From Bacteroidota bacterium (GTDB lineage Bacteria; Bacteroidota; Bacteroidia; 2-12-FULL-35-15), in assembly GCA_947479085.1 (NCBI GenBank), contig CANJYB010000001.1, forward strand, positions 248,001 through 312,000: DNA of 64,000 nt, in the 5' to 3' direction. Shown here in pieces: positions 30,426 to 40,993 of this stretch. The notes beneath the pieces were generated by a model that did no database searches, was not told the origin of the DNA, and saw nothing but the letters and a program-made list of their open reading frames with translations. The position numbers were made by a program, and so were the translations under genes. The stretch's first letter is position 1. Every line of letters begins with the position of its first letter.

Positions 30426-33400
30426 ATGCTACGAAAATTACTATCTACCTTATCAATTATTGTTGCAACATCTGGTTGGATGATTGCGCAAAATGAATCA
30501 GCAATTAAAATAAAGCTAACTGATAAAAATAGTCATGAAACCATTCCGTTTGCTAACGTAATAGTAGAAAATGGAGGAATTCAGGCTGGAATTGGTACTA
30601 CAAATATAGATGGTGAGGCAATGATAAAGCCTTTAAATCCGGGAAGGTACGATGTGAGAGCAACTTATGTAGGGTATCAAACTGCTGCAGTTTCAAACAT
30701 TACTGTTGCCGTTGGGAAAACAGTATACCTTAATATAGAGATGACAGCAGGTCAGGAATTAAAGGTAGTTGAAATAACAGAATGGAAAGAACCATTAATT
30801 GATCCGGATACCAAGTCAGGAGGAACAGTTACCAGAGAAGAATATGAAAACATGGCTTCAAAAAACATTAATTCGGTGGCTGCTACTACAGCTGGTGTTT
30901 ATCAGAAAGATGAGGGAGGGGCATTAAATATGCGCGGTGCGAGAGATAATGGTACTGCTTATTATGTAGATGGTCAGAAAGTAATTGGAAGTTCAGGTGT
31001 TCCGCAGGGAGGAGTTGAGCAGGTGACTACAATTGTTGGAGGTACCCCAGCGGAATATGGTGATGAAACGGGAGGTATAGTTGCTATTACTACAAGAGGT
31101 CCTGCTAGTAAATATACAGGAAGTGTTGAGTTGATAACTTCAGGAGTAGGAGAAAAGAAAGGTTTAGATGCTTACGGATACAACTTTATTGGTTTTTCCG
31201 TTAACGGTCCCTTACTGACTAAAAAGGATTCCGCAAGTAGCAGTAAAAAATCAGTTTTAGGTTTTTCCATTTCAGGCCAAGCAGAAACAGAGAAGGACCC
31301 TAGTCCATCTGCGGGGGGGTTTTACAAAGTTAATAGTGATAAATTGGCAGAATTAGAGGCTAATCCACTTCGCCCTAACTCAACAGGTGGGTTAATTCCA
31401 AATGCTGAATTTGTAACAAAAGATGATTTGACCAAAGTAAAAGCAAAATCAAATGTGGGTTCAAATACGTTATTATTGAATGGTAAAATAATTTATCAAC
31501 CAACTACCAATTTGGGAATTACTATTGGTGGTTCTCTTAGTTATAACAAGCGCCATGACTTTGTATATGAGTATGCACTTTTTAATCCAAGCAATAACCC
31601 TCAAACCATTGCAAGTACCTGGAGAGCTTACGCAAAAATAACTCAGAAGTTTAATTCTGCAACTTCAAAAGAAGAAGAGAAGTCAGCCTCTGTTATTAAA
31701 AATGCTTATTTTACTATACAGGGAAGCTACGCAAAAGACCATAGCAAAACATGGGACGATACGCATAAGGATAATATTTTTGATTATGGGTATATCGGTA
31801 AATTTGTTCAAACAAAGGTACCTCATTTTGATTTTAAAGCAGAGACTCCTATTTATTTAAGAGATGCGAATGGGAATGTTTATTTGGACACTGTAACTGG
31901 TGCCATAATGAACGGGTATGATAATACAAATTTGGCTTATACGCCTGCGGATGTAAACCCCAATGGTTCGGCTTATACAAATGAATATTATGCAAATGCG
32001 TATAATCAGGGGCTAGAGGTTCAAAGTGGCGCTGACGTTCAAGGTGGTTTGGGACTTCTAAACGGAGACAGACCTTCTAATATTTATTCACTTTGGTATA
32101 ATACAGGAAGACAATATGGTGGTTATAGTTATAATGATCAAACTCAATTTAGGGTGTTCGCAAATTTTTCTGCTGATATTAAAAAGCATGCTATTCAGTT
32201 GGGATTTGAGTACGAGCAAAGAACTCAAAGAGCTTATTCTCTTAGTCCAATTGGTTTATGGAGCTTAATGCGTCAATTGGCTAATTATCATTTAAAAAAT
32301 TATGATTCTGTGGCTACTCAATATAGCTCTAATGGTTTTGATGCATTTCTATATGAACGTAAAAATGACGGCACACAAAATGCTTTCGACAGAAATTTTA
32401 GAGAAAGTTTAGGGTTAGATGTAAATGGTAATGATTATATAGATGTTGACTCTTATGACCCTTCCAAATTCTCCATTGATATGTTTAGTGCGGATGATTT
32501 ATTAAATAATGGATCATCCTATGTGGGATATTACGGATACGATCATACGGGAAAAAAATTAACAGGAAAACCGAGTTTGGATGATTTTTTTACTGCGAAG
32601 GATGAGAAAGGAAATTATACCAGACAAATTGGTGCTTATCAGCCAATTTATATAGCCGGGTACATTCAGGATAGATTTGATTTTAAAGATTTAAAATTCA
32701 ATGTTGGGCTTCGTGTTGATAGATTTGATGCGAATCAAAAAGTTCTAAAAGATAAGTATTTGTTATACGAAGCAAAAACTGCAGGAGAGGTTACCTCTTT
32801 AGCGGGAAATGCAATAACTCACCCTTCTAATATTGGTGATGACTTTGTTGTTTATGTTGATAATAAGGATAATCCGAGTAGAATTGTTGGTTACAGGGAT
32901 GGTGATACATGGTATAATGTTCAAGGAACTTCCATTACCAATCCTTCTGCCCTTACTGGGTCCAATACTGTAGATGGGGCAATTAATCCTTATTTGGTTG
33001 ATCCGGCTTCTGCTAAAAAGAAAATTATCAATACAAAGGTATTTGAAGACTACAAACCGCAGATTAACTTAATGCCTCGTGTTGCTTTTTCTTTCCCGAT
33101 ATCAGATGTAGCAAGTTTCTTTGCTCACTATGATGTGTTAACTCAACGTCCACCGGGAGGAAACAGAATGGATCCGAACAATTACCTTCAAATTGAAAAT
33201 TTAAGTGGAGGTTTTATCAATAACCCGAATTTGAAACCTGAAAGAACAACTGATTATGAAATTGGATTTCAGGAGGTTTTAAATGAAAAGAAAAATTCAG
33301 TATTAAAAATTTCTGCATTTTATCGTGAATTAAGAAATATGGTACAAGCGGTGCAGGTATTTCAGGCTTATCCTACCACTTACAACACATTCGATAATAT

Positions 33401-34169
33401 TGATTTTGGTACTGTAAAAGGATTGTCTTTACAATATGATTTGAGAAGAATGGCAACAGGGGTAGCACTTACGGCTTCTTATACTTTGCAATTTGCTGAT
33501 GGAACAGGGTCTTCTACTTCTGATGGAGCTGGTTTAGTAGGTGCTGGAGAACCTAATTTAAGAAATCCACATCCTTTGGATTTTGACCAACGTCATACTG
33601 TAGTATTAAATGTGGATTATCGTTTTGGTGGTTCTAAAGATTACAAAGGACCAACCTGGACACGCAAAAAGGGAGATTCTGAAAAAGTTATTAAATTATT
33701 GGAAAATGTTGGGGCCAATCTTACTTTAAGAGCAGGTTCTGGCACACCTTATAGCAAACAATCAAATGTTACTCAGGATGGAGCATTTGGAATTGCTGAT
33801 AGAAGAATCTTAAAAGGAAAAATTAATGGTTCTAACCTTCCATGGACATTTAGGATTGATTTAAGGGTAGATAAAGATTTGGAGCTTACGTGGGGCGGAA
33901 AGAAAGAAGGCGAAGAAAAGAAAACAGCCATGCTTAACATATATTTGCAAGTATTGAATGTATTGAATACTAAAAATATCAATTCTGTTTACCGTGCGAC
34001 CGGTAATCCAGATGATGATGGTTACTTAGCTTCTACTTCGGGACAAGCTTCTTTGGCGGGAAGAAACAATGCAACTTCATTCACTGATTTATATGACATA
34101 AAAATTAATAACCCAGGGAACTATAGCCGCCCAAGAGTAATTCGCTTGGGTTTGGTTCTTAACTTCTAA
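30426..34169 (+). CDS. TonB-dependent receptor with carboxypeptidase-regulatory-like N-terminal domain
   Basis: IPFANVIVENGGIQAGIGTTNIDGEAMIKPLNPGRYDVRATYVGYQ; plug domain; beta-barrel; terminal RLGLVLNF. Confidence 0.88.
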   Translation: MLRKLLSTLSIIVATSGWMIAQNESAIKIKLTDKNSHETIPFANVIVENGGIQAGIGTTNIDGEAMIKPLNPGRYDVRATYVGYQTAAVSNITVAVGKTVYLNIEMTAGQELKVVEITEWKEPLIDPDTKSGGTVTREEYENMASKNINSVAATTAGVYQKDEGGALNMRGARDNGTAYYVDGQKVIGSSGVPQGGVEQVTTIVGGTPAEYGDETGGIVAITTRGPASKYTGSVELITSGVGEKKGLDAYGYNFIGFSVNGPLLTKKDSASSSKKSVLGFSISGQAETEKDPSPSAGGFYKVNSDKLAELEANPLRPNSTGGLIPNAEFVTKDDLTKVKAKSNVGSNTLLLNGKIIYQPTTNLGITIGGSLSYNKRHDFVYEYALFNPSNNPQTIASTWRAYAKITQKFNSATSKEEEKSASVIKNAYFTIQGSYAKDHSKTWDDTHKDNIFDYGYIGKFVQTKVPHFDFKAETPIYLRDANGNVYLDTVTGAIMNGYDNTNLAYTPADVNPNGSAYTNEYYANAYNQGLEVQSGADVQGGLGLLNGDRPSNIYSLWYNTGRQYGGYSYNDQTQFRVFANFSADIKKHAIQLGFEYEQRTQRAYSLSPIGLWSLMRQLANYHLKNYDSVATQYSSNGFDAFLYERKNDGTQNAFDRNFRESLGLDVNGNDYIDVDSYDPSKFSIDMFSADDLLNNGSSYVGYYGYDHTGKKLTGKPSLDDFFTAKDEKGNYTRQIGAYQPIYIAGYIQDRFDFKDLKFNVGLRVDRFDANQKVLKDKYLLYEAKTAGEVTSLAGNAITHPSNIGDDFVVYVDNKDNPSRIVGYRDGDTWYNVQGTSITNPSALTGSNTVDGAINPYLVDPASAKKKIINTKVFEDYKPQINLMPRVAFSFPISDVASFFAHYDVLTQRPPGGNRMDPNNYLQIENLSGGFINNPNLKPERTTDYEIGFQEVLNEKKNSVLKISAFYRELRNMVQAVQVFQAYPTTYNTFDNIDFGTVKGLSLQYDLRRMATGVALTASYTLQFADGTGSSTSDGAGLVGAGEPNLRNPHPLDFDQRHTVVLNVDYRFGGSKDYKGPTWTRKKGDSEKVIKLLENVGANLTLRAGSGTPYSKQSNVTQDGAFGIADRRILKGKINGSNLPWTFRIDLRVDKDLELTWGGKKEGEEKKTAMLNIYLQVLNVLNTKNINSVYRATGNPDDDGYLASTSGQASLAGRNNATSFTDLYDIKINNPGNYSRPRVIRLGLVLNF

Positions 34170-34225
34170 TCAAAAATAAATAAAAAATATTAAAAATATC
34201 CCCTATAACGAATAAAAATAAAAAT

Positions 34226-37200
34226 ATGAAAAAGAAATGTTTACACTTAATCGTTGCATCTGTTTTTTTGGTTTTCGCATTCAATGCAATTGCTAGAGAA
34301 AATTTAGGTGGTGTTGGTAATAATCCTACCACATCAAGTAACAACTTAACGCGGTCGGTAAATGCACAATGTGTGAATGCCACTGCACAAATTGATTTGG
34401 ACATTAACAATGTACAAGCCAAGATATTGAATGGCGGTGATATGTGGTGGGATATTTTTGCATCTACCAATGCAAGGTATCAGGTACCAAAGCCACCTCC
34501 AAATTCGCCTATTGGACCTAGTTCCCAATTTGCCAGTTCCGTTTGGGTTGGAGGATATGATGCAGGAGGGCAATTAAAAGTAGCTGCTCAAACTTATCGT
34601 CAAAGTGGTAATGATTATTGGCCAGGACCATTAAAACCAGATGCTACTACTGATGCAGGAAGATGTTTAGCATGGGATAAGTTTTATAAATTAAACAGGT
34701 TTGATGTTCAAACTTATTTTGACTGGATTAATGGAACTTATACAAATGGAGTAGCGGTTGGTCCAAATCCTGTTTTAGCTGGCGCACCAACATATTTATC
34801 CGATGCAATGGATAATATTAATAATTGGCCAGCTGTGGGTCCGGAGGGTCAACCTTTAGCACCTTATTATGATGTAAATGGAGATAACCAATACGATCCA
34901 ACTACTGGAGATGTCCCGGATTTTGATGTTACCGGAACTAGAGGATGTAATGCTCAGCTTTATGGCGACCAAAGTATTTTTTGGGTGTTTAATGACAAAG
35001 GTAATATTCATACTGAGACTGGAGGGGAAGCAATTGGATTGGAAGTTCAAGCACAGGCTTTTGCTTTTAAATCTAACGATGAAATTAATAATGCTACGTT
35101 TTATAAGTACAAATTGATTAACAAAGGTTCTTTTCAATTGGATAGTACTTTCTTTGGTCTTTGGGACGATGCGGATTTGGGTTATTTTAAGGATGACTTT
35201 GTTGGTTGCGATGTTGATTTAGGGCTTGGAATTCTTTACAATGGTCTTTCTGTTGATGGAACGGGTCAAACTACAGCTTATGGCGCTAATCCTCCTGCAG
35301 TAGGAGTCGACTTTTTTGAAGGACCAAAAGCAGATACCTCCGGAGCTAATGGACAGGATAGACCAGCAGCTTCTGTGCCTGCAAGTTTCATTAATTATGG
35401 AAACGATTCTGTTTATGATGAGCGTCTTGGAATGTGCAGGTTTATGTACTTTAATAATGACTTTAATGCAGTAAATGGAAATCCTGAAGCTACAGATGAC
35501 TATTACCAATACCTTGCAGGAACATGGAAAAATGGAACACCTATTACTTATGGAGGAAATGGAACAACAGGAAGTATTCCTTGTAAGTACATGTTTCCAG
35601 GGACCTCAGATGCTCCGGATTTTTTCGGAACAAATCATGTAGCTCAACCGCCTTGGGATGAAACAGGAAATACCCCTGATGACAGACGATTTATTCAAAG
35701 TGCGGGTCCTTTTACATTATACCCGGGAGCTGTTAACTATATTACGATTGGTGTGCCTTGGGCACGAGCCACTCAAGGCGGACCTTTGGCATCTGTTGCC
35801 CTTCTAAAGGGTGCGGATTCAAAGGTACAACAATTATTTAACAACTGTTTTTCTTCTTTAAACGGTCCAGATGCTCCTAATTTAACAATTCAGGAATTGG
35901 ATAAAGAGTTGATTTTATATTGGTCAAATCCATCTAACTCCAATAATGCGAATGAAAAATATTCAGAAGATTACGATAAGTCATCTGGAGCAGATTCTCT
36001 TTATCGTTTTCAGGGGTATATGGTTTACCAGTTAAAAGATGCTTCGGTTAGTTCTACTGATTTATACAATATAGACAAAGCCCGTTTGATTTTTCAATGT
36101 GACAAAAAGGATGCTAATAATAATAATGGGGCAACACAAATAATTAATTATTCAAATGATGTAACTATTACAGCTTTAGTTCCGCAGGAGATGGTTAACG
36201 GTGCAGATAAAGGAATTCTACACTCCCTTAAGGTTACTTCAGATAAATTTGCAACAGGTAATGATGTTTTAATTAATCATAAAACCTATTATTTTGCAGT
36301 TATCGCATACGGTTACAGCCCTACTCAGGTTCCTTCCAATTTAAATCAATTACAGGATTATAAACCATTTATTGCAGGAAGAAGAACAATGGATGCAACT
36401 TTCTTTCATAGTGCTATTCCTCATATTCCGTCTTCTGAGGCTAATGGGACTTTAGCACAATCTTCATATGGTGGAGGTCCCAAATTGACTAGAATAGAGG
36501 GACAAGGTAACGGTGGAATGGTTTTGGATTTTACTTCTTCTACAATGGACGAAATTATGAATCCATCTTCTGGATGGCGTTCAATTCATCCTCAATATGA
36601 AAATGCACACGGTCCGGTTAACATTCAGGTAATTGATCCGTTAAACGTTCCGGAAAACAGAAATTTCAGATTTATTCTTCATGGAAAAACAACCGTAAAT
36701 AACTCAACTGTTCCTAATACTTCAACTTGGGAGTTGATTGATATGGATAACCATATTTCAGTTAATTCTGAAACCAATATTTCTTTACCTAACGAACAGA
36801 TAATAAATGGGCAACCTTCAGGTTCTTTTACTAACACCATACCTAAATGGGGAATGTCTGTTAATGTTTTATACACTTATGATCCTAGAATTGCAGGTTG
36901 TATTGATAATGGGTACCTAGAAGCAACAATGTCTTTCGCAGACCCTGTTAAGCAGTGGTTAACTGGTATTCCCGATGCTGATGGATTGGATTATCATAAC
37001 TGGATTCGTTCAGGGGCGTTTACTTCCCCAAATCCATTAGGCTTTGATGATTATTCAGGAGTAGATGACCAGCAGTTTTATGAAAAAATGATAGGAGGAA
37101 CTTGGGCTCCATATCGTTTAGCTTCTTCGATTGTTTCAACAGCAGGAAGTAACCCTGTTTTATATTCGGCAAGTCCGGCATGGAACAGTTCATTTGCTAT

Positions 37201-38347
37201 GGCACAGGATCTATTATCCAATCTGGCAAGTACAGATGTAATCATCACGAGCGACAGATCAAAATGGACAAGATGCCCGGTAATTGAATTGGAAGATGCA
37301 TCAAGTTTAGCAATCGGAGCTACGCCAAAAATGAAAATGAGAAGTTCCGCCTCTGTCGATAAAAATGGTTTGGATTCTACTAAAGCAGGTTTCAATGCTG
37401 CTGAGGGACATTTAAATGGTCATACAGGAATGGGTTGGTTCCCTGGCTATGCAGTTAATCTTGAAACAGGTGAGCGTCTTAATATGGCGTTTGGAGAGGA
37501 TTCGTGGTTAGTTTCTGATCACGGAGCCGATATGATTTGGAATCCTACATCATCCGATCTTTCCCCGGATAGAACCCCAATTTTTGGTGGAAAACATTAT
37601 ATATATGTTTTTGGACATAATAGTAATAAAGTTTTTGCAAACACTGACCCTCATTTTCCAAATGGTTTAAAAAGTATGCCAAGATACGATGGTGGTGCTT
37701 TTGCCCATAATATGTTAGCTGTAGCGAGCGTATCTAATATTTCTGATGTTTACGCACGCGCTGTTTATGGTGATGCAATGTGGGTAAGTATACCGTTATT
37801 AGCTCCAGGTCATAGTTTGTTGGAAACAGATGTTAAAATCAGGTTAAGAGTGGCAAAATCTTACCAATTTGGTTATGCTGGACTTTCTACTCCTATAGTT
37901 GATACTTCAACCAGTGCAGTAAATCATAATTTGCCAATGTATGATTTCAATACTGGTGATATAGGCACTAAGAAGAATGACGCTGATGCAGCAGCAAATG
38001 CTCTGGATCTTATAAATGTTGTTCCTAATCCATACTATGCTTATTCAGGATATGAATTGTCTGCAGCAGAAGTTAAAGTAAAAATAACTAACCTTCCGGA
38101 GCAGTGTACAGTTACTATTTATACATTAAATGGAACATTGGTAAGAGCATTTAAAGTAGATCAACCTTCTTATGCAAGAGATAAAATGGGTGTTGCTGTT
38201 ACTTCTCTTGAGTGGGATTTGAAAAATCAGGTTAGAATTCCTATTTCAAGTGGATTATATATTATTCATATTGATGTTCCTGATGTTGGGGAGAGAACGA
38301 TTAAATGGTTTGGTGTTATGCGTCCAATAGATTTAGAGGCATATTAA
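34226..38347 (+). CDS. Large secreted protein with T9SS-like C-terminal domain
   Basis: Signal peptide; C-terminal NVVPNPYYAYSGYE...VTIYTLNGTLVRAFKVD...WDLKNQVRIPISSGLYIIHIDVPDVGERTIKWFGVMRP. Confidence 0.8.
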   Translation: MKKKCLHLIVASVFLVFAFNAIARENLGGVGNNPTTSSNNLTRSVNAQCVNATAQIDLDINNVQAKILNGGDMWWDIFASTNARYQVPKPPPNSPIGPSSQFASSVWVGGYDAGGQLKVAAQTYRQSGNDYWPGPLKPDATTDAGRCLAWDKFYKLNRFDVQTYFDWINGTYTNGVAVGPNPVLAGAPTYLSDAMDNINNWPAVGPEGQPLAPYYDVNGDNQYDPTTGDVPDFDVTGTRGCNAQLYGDQSIFWVFNDKGNIHTETGGEAIGLEVQAQAFAFKSNDEINNATFYKYKLINKGSFQLDSTFFGLWDDADLGYFKDDFVGCDVDLGLGILYNGLSVDGTGQTTAYGANPPAVGVDFFEGPKADTSGANGQDRPAASVPASFINYGNDSVYDERLGMCRFMYFNNDFNAVNGNPEATDDYYQYLAGTWKNGTPITYGGNGTTGSIPCKYMFPGTSDAPDFFGTNHVAQPPWDETGNTPDDRRFIQSAGPFTLYPGAVNYITIGVPWARATQGGPLASVALLKGADSKVQQLFNNCFSSLNGPDAPNLTIQELDKELILYWSNPSNSNNANEKYSEDYDKSSGADSLYRFQGYMVYQLKDASVSSTDLYNIDKARLIFQCDKKDANNNNGATQIINYSNDVTITALVPQEMVNGADKGILHSLKVTSDKFATGNDVLINHKTYYFAVIAYGYSPTQVPSNLNQLQDYKPFIAGRRTMDATFFHSAIPHIPSSEANGTLAQSSYGGGPKLTRIEGQGNGGMVLDFTSSTMDEIMNPSSGWRSIHPQYENAHGPVNIQVIDPLNVPENRNFRFILHGKTTVNNSTVPNTSTWELIDMDNHISVNSETNISLPNEQIINGQPSGSFTNTIPKWGMSVNVLYTYDPRIAGCIDNGYLEATMSFADPVKQWLTGIPDADGLDYHNWIRSGAFTSPNPLGFDDYSGVDDQQFYEKMIGGTWAPYRLASSIVSTAGSNPVLYSASPAWNSSFAMAQDLLSNLASTDVIITSDRSKWTRCPVIELEDASSLAIGATPKMKMRSSASVDKNGLDSTKAGFNAAEGHLNGHTGMGWFPGYAVNLETGERLNMAFGEDSWLVSDHGADMIWNPTSSDLSPDRTPIFGGKHYIYVFGHNSNKVFANTDPHFPNGLKSMPRYDGGAFAHNMLAVASVSNISDVYARAVYGDAMWVSIPLLAPGHSLLETDVKIRLRVAKSYQFGYAGLSTPIVDTSTSAVNHNLPMYDFNTGDIGTKKNDADAAANALDLINVVPNPYYAYSGYELSAAEVKVKITNLPEQCTVTIYTLNGTLVRAFKVDQPSYARDKMGVAVTSLEWDLKNQVRIPISSGLYIIHIDVPDVGERTIKWFGVMRPIDLEAY

Positions 38348-38408
38348 ACTAATAGAGTTCATTCAATAATTTGAAAAAGTAATAAAGAATTACGAAAAAA
38401 AGACAGAT

Positions 38409-39518
38409 ATGAAAAAACAGTATAAAATAGTAACTTTCTTTGCCATTGCAGGTTTAATAGTTATTCCTTGTAAATATTCAAAGGCAGGAAATCCTGACCG
38501 TGTTGGGCAGGCGGGAGCAACCGAATTACTAATTAATCCATGGGCCAGAAGTTCAGGATGGTCGGGTAGCAATGTTGCCGGATGCAGAGGGTTGGAATCT
38601 ATGTTTTTAAATGTTGCAGGAACTGCATTCACTAAAAAAACGGAATTGATTTTTGCACGTACGCAATGGTTAAAAGGTTCTGACATAAATTTAAATTCTT
38701 TCGGATTAACCCAGCATGTGGGCGAAACAGGAGCAATTGGGTTATCAATTATGTCTATGCGTTTTGGTGATATTCCAATTACAACTACAGATGTTCCTGA
38801 AGGAGGGGGCTTAGGTACTTTTTCTCCTCAGTTTTTAAATATTGCTGTATCTTATGCAAAAGGTTTTTCAGATAATATTTACGGAGGATTAGCAGTAAAA
38901 GTAATAACTGAAAAGATAGCAAATATCAGTGCAAGAGGTATTGCTTTGGATGCAGGGATTCAATACGTTGCCGGAAAGCACGACCAAATGAAATTTGGTA
39001 TTACTTTACAAAACTGGGGGCCGAAAATGAAATATACAGGTGATGGTTTAGCCTTTAAAACAGCTGTTCCTGCAACCACTTCTTCCCAAACCATGACTGT
39101 GGAGCAACGCGCTGAATCATTTGAATTACCCTCTTTACTTAGTATTGGAGCTGGTTATGATTTTTATTTGAAAAAGGACAGTGCATCTATGAAAATTCAT
39201 AGAATTACAGCAATGGGAACATTCACTTCATGCGCGTTTGACAAGAATCAATTTAAATTAGGATTGGAATATGCATGGAAAAACATGTTAATGTTACGTG
39301 TAGGGTATACCATTCAAAAGGGAATGTTGAAAGATTTGGATTATTCTTCTGCATCTTCTTCCACAAGCCTTACTTCTGCAATGAAAGGCCCAAGTGCAGG
39401 ATTTACTTTTGAAGTTCCTTTTGGAAAAAATAAATCTACTTTTGGAATTGATTATTCCTACCGAGCTACCAATACTTTTGGAGGAACCCATTCTTTGGGA
39501 GCAAGAATAAATTTGTAA
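38409..39518 (+). CDS. PorV/PorQ-family outer-membrane protein
   Basis: RVGQAGATELLINPWARSSGWSGSNVAGCRGLESMFLNVAG; beta-barrel pattern; C-terminal LGARINL. Confidence 0.78.
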   Translation: MKKQYKIVTFFAIAGLIVIPCKYSKAGNPDRVGQAGATELLINPWARSSGWSGSNVAGCRGLESMFLNVAGTAFTKKTELIFARTQWLKGSDINLNSFGLTQHVGETGAIGLSIMSMRFGDIPITTTDVPEGGGLGTFSPQFLNIAVSYAKGFSDNIYGGLAVKVITEKIANISARGIALDAGIQYVAGKHDQMKFGITLQNWGPKMKYTGDGLAFKTAVPATTSSQTMTVEQRAESFELPSLLSIGAGYDFYLKKDSASMKIHRITAMGTFTSCAFDKNQFKLGLEYAWKNMLMLRVGYTIQKGMLKDLDYSSASSSTSLTSAMKGPSAGFTFEVPFGKNKSTFGIDYSYRATNTFGGTHSLGARINL

Positions 39519-39548
39519 GTAAATAATATATATATTTGCATTCATAAG

Positions 39549-39574
39549 GAGAGTCCCGCACAAGCGGGATTCTC
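39549..39574. terminator. Hairpin between porV-like gene and greA
   Basis: GAGAGTCCCGC-ACAA-GCGGGATTCTC. Confidence 0.7.
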
Positions 39575-39613
39575 TTTCTGTTTTTATCAGTACTCAATTA
39601 ATCGTAAAGAAAT

Positions 39614-40087
39614 ATGTCAAACATCTCTTATTTTACCGAAGAAGGATTAAAAAAACTTCAGGACGAATTACATCAATTAAAGGCAATAGAGCGACCTTCT
39701 ATTTCAAAACAAATAGCAGAAGCTCGTGACAAAGGCGATTTATCTGAAAATGCAGAATACGATGCTGCGAAAGAAGCGCAAGGTTTATTGGAAATGAGAA
39801 TATCCAAGTTGGAAGCGGTTTTGAAAAATGCCAGACTTGTGGACGAAACAAATATGGATTTATCCAAAGTGCTGATTCTTTCAAAAGTTAAAATTAAAAA
39901 CCAGTCTAATGGTGCTATGATGACTTATACTCTGGTGGCTGAAAATGAAGCGAATTTTAAAGAAGGGAAAATCTCTATTGATTCCCCGATAGGGAAAGGT
40001 TTACTTGGTAAAAAGAAAGGAGAAGTGGCAGATATTACTGTGCCCGCGGGTATAATGAAGTTTGAAATTCTTGAAATATCGCGCTAA
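39614..40087 (+). CDS. greA: Transcription elongation factor GreA
   Basis: YFTEEGLKKLQDELHQLK, EARDKGDLSENAEYDAAKEAQG, SPIGKGLLGKKKGE. Confidence 0.96.
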   Translation: MSNISYFTEEGLKKLQDELHQLKAIERPSISKQIAEARDKGDLSENAEYDAAKEAQGLLEMRISKLEAVLKNARLVDETNMDLSKVLILSKVKIKNQSNGAMMTYTLVAENEANFKEGKISIDSPIGKGLLGKKKGEVADITVPAGIMKFEILEISR

Positions 40088-40090
40088 GTA

Positions 40091-40483
40091 ATGGCAAGTA
40101 TATTCAGTAAAATAATTAGTGGAGAAATCCCATGTTATAAAATTGCAGAGAATGAAAAATTCTTTGCCTTTTTAGATGTATTTCCACTTGTTCATGGGCA
40201 TGTGCTGGTTGTTCCTAAAACAGAAACCGATTATGTTTTTGATATTTCTGATCCGGATTTGGCTGAAATGATGGTATTTGCCAAACAAATTGCAAAAGCC
40301 ACAAAGGCTGCTGTTCCATGCAAGCGAATAGGAGTTGCCATCATAGGGCTGGAGGTACCTCATGCTCATATTCATTTGGTTCCTATGAATACTGCAAATG
40401 ATATTAACTTTACCCAACCCAAATTAAAGCCCACCCCCGAGGAACTTTCTCTAATTGCTGAAAAAATAAAAAAGGAATTATAA
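40091..40483 (+). CDS. HIT family protein
   Basis: IFSKIISGEIPCYKIAENEKFFAFLDVFPLVHGHVLVVPK; HAHIHLVP. Confidence 0.95.
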   Translation: MASIFSKIISGEIPCYKIAENEKFFAFLDVFPLVHGHVLVVPKTETDYVFDISDPDLAEMMVFAKQIAKATKAAVPCKRIGVAIIGLEVPHAHIHLVPMNTANDINFTQPKLKPTPEELSLIAEKIKKEL

Positions 40484-40600
40484 TAGTACCTTAAAGCTTC
40501 TAATCATATTTTTATTACTTGTCTTTAATTTGATTAAGGGAAATCAGAAAATCTGAATACGAAAATCTTTTTTGCGAAAAGTTAGATAATAGCCAACTGA

Positions 40601-40873
40601 ATCTCAACAGCACCTTCTAGCTCATCAACAATGCCATCTAAGTCATCAACAATGCCATGTATGACATCAACAATGGCAGGTAAGCCATCAACAGTACCAG
40701 GTAAGTCATCAACAGTATCAGGTAAGACATCAATAATGGCAGGTAAGTCATCAACAGTACCAGGTAAGACTTCAATAATGGCAGGTAAGTCATCAACAGT
40801 ACCAGATAAGACATCAACAATCGCAAGTAAGTCATCAACAATGCCTTCTTGCTCAACAACAATTCAAACTAAC
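40601..40873. repeat. Tandem array of 21-bp units (11 good units 40622-40852 with a degenerate unit on each side); consensus ~TCATCAACAGTACCAGGTAAG
   Basis: Gap-free 21-nt register by eye; alternating A/B units. Confidence 0.92.
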
Positions 40874-40940
40874 TCATTTACTACGGCAAATTTAAAGTGA
40901 CATTTTTACACTAATAATTAGAATTCAATTATTTAATGAC

Positions 40941-40977
40941 AAAAAAGCCCTCGCAATTTATACGAGGGCTTAATTTT
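40941..40977. terminator. Intrinsic terminator hairpin between convergent genes
   Basis: AAAAAAGCCCTCG...CGAGGGCTTAATTTT. Confidence 0.82.
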
Positions 40978-40993
40978 AAAAACTAACTAAAAT

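Noticed and set aside
40631-40900. 89-aa and 74-aa ORFs across array B
   Set aside because: Same reason: repeat-induced open frames.
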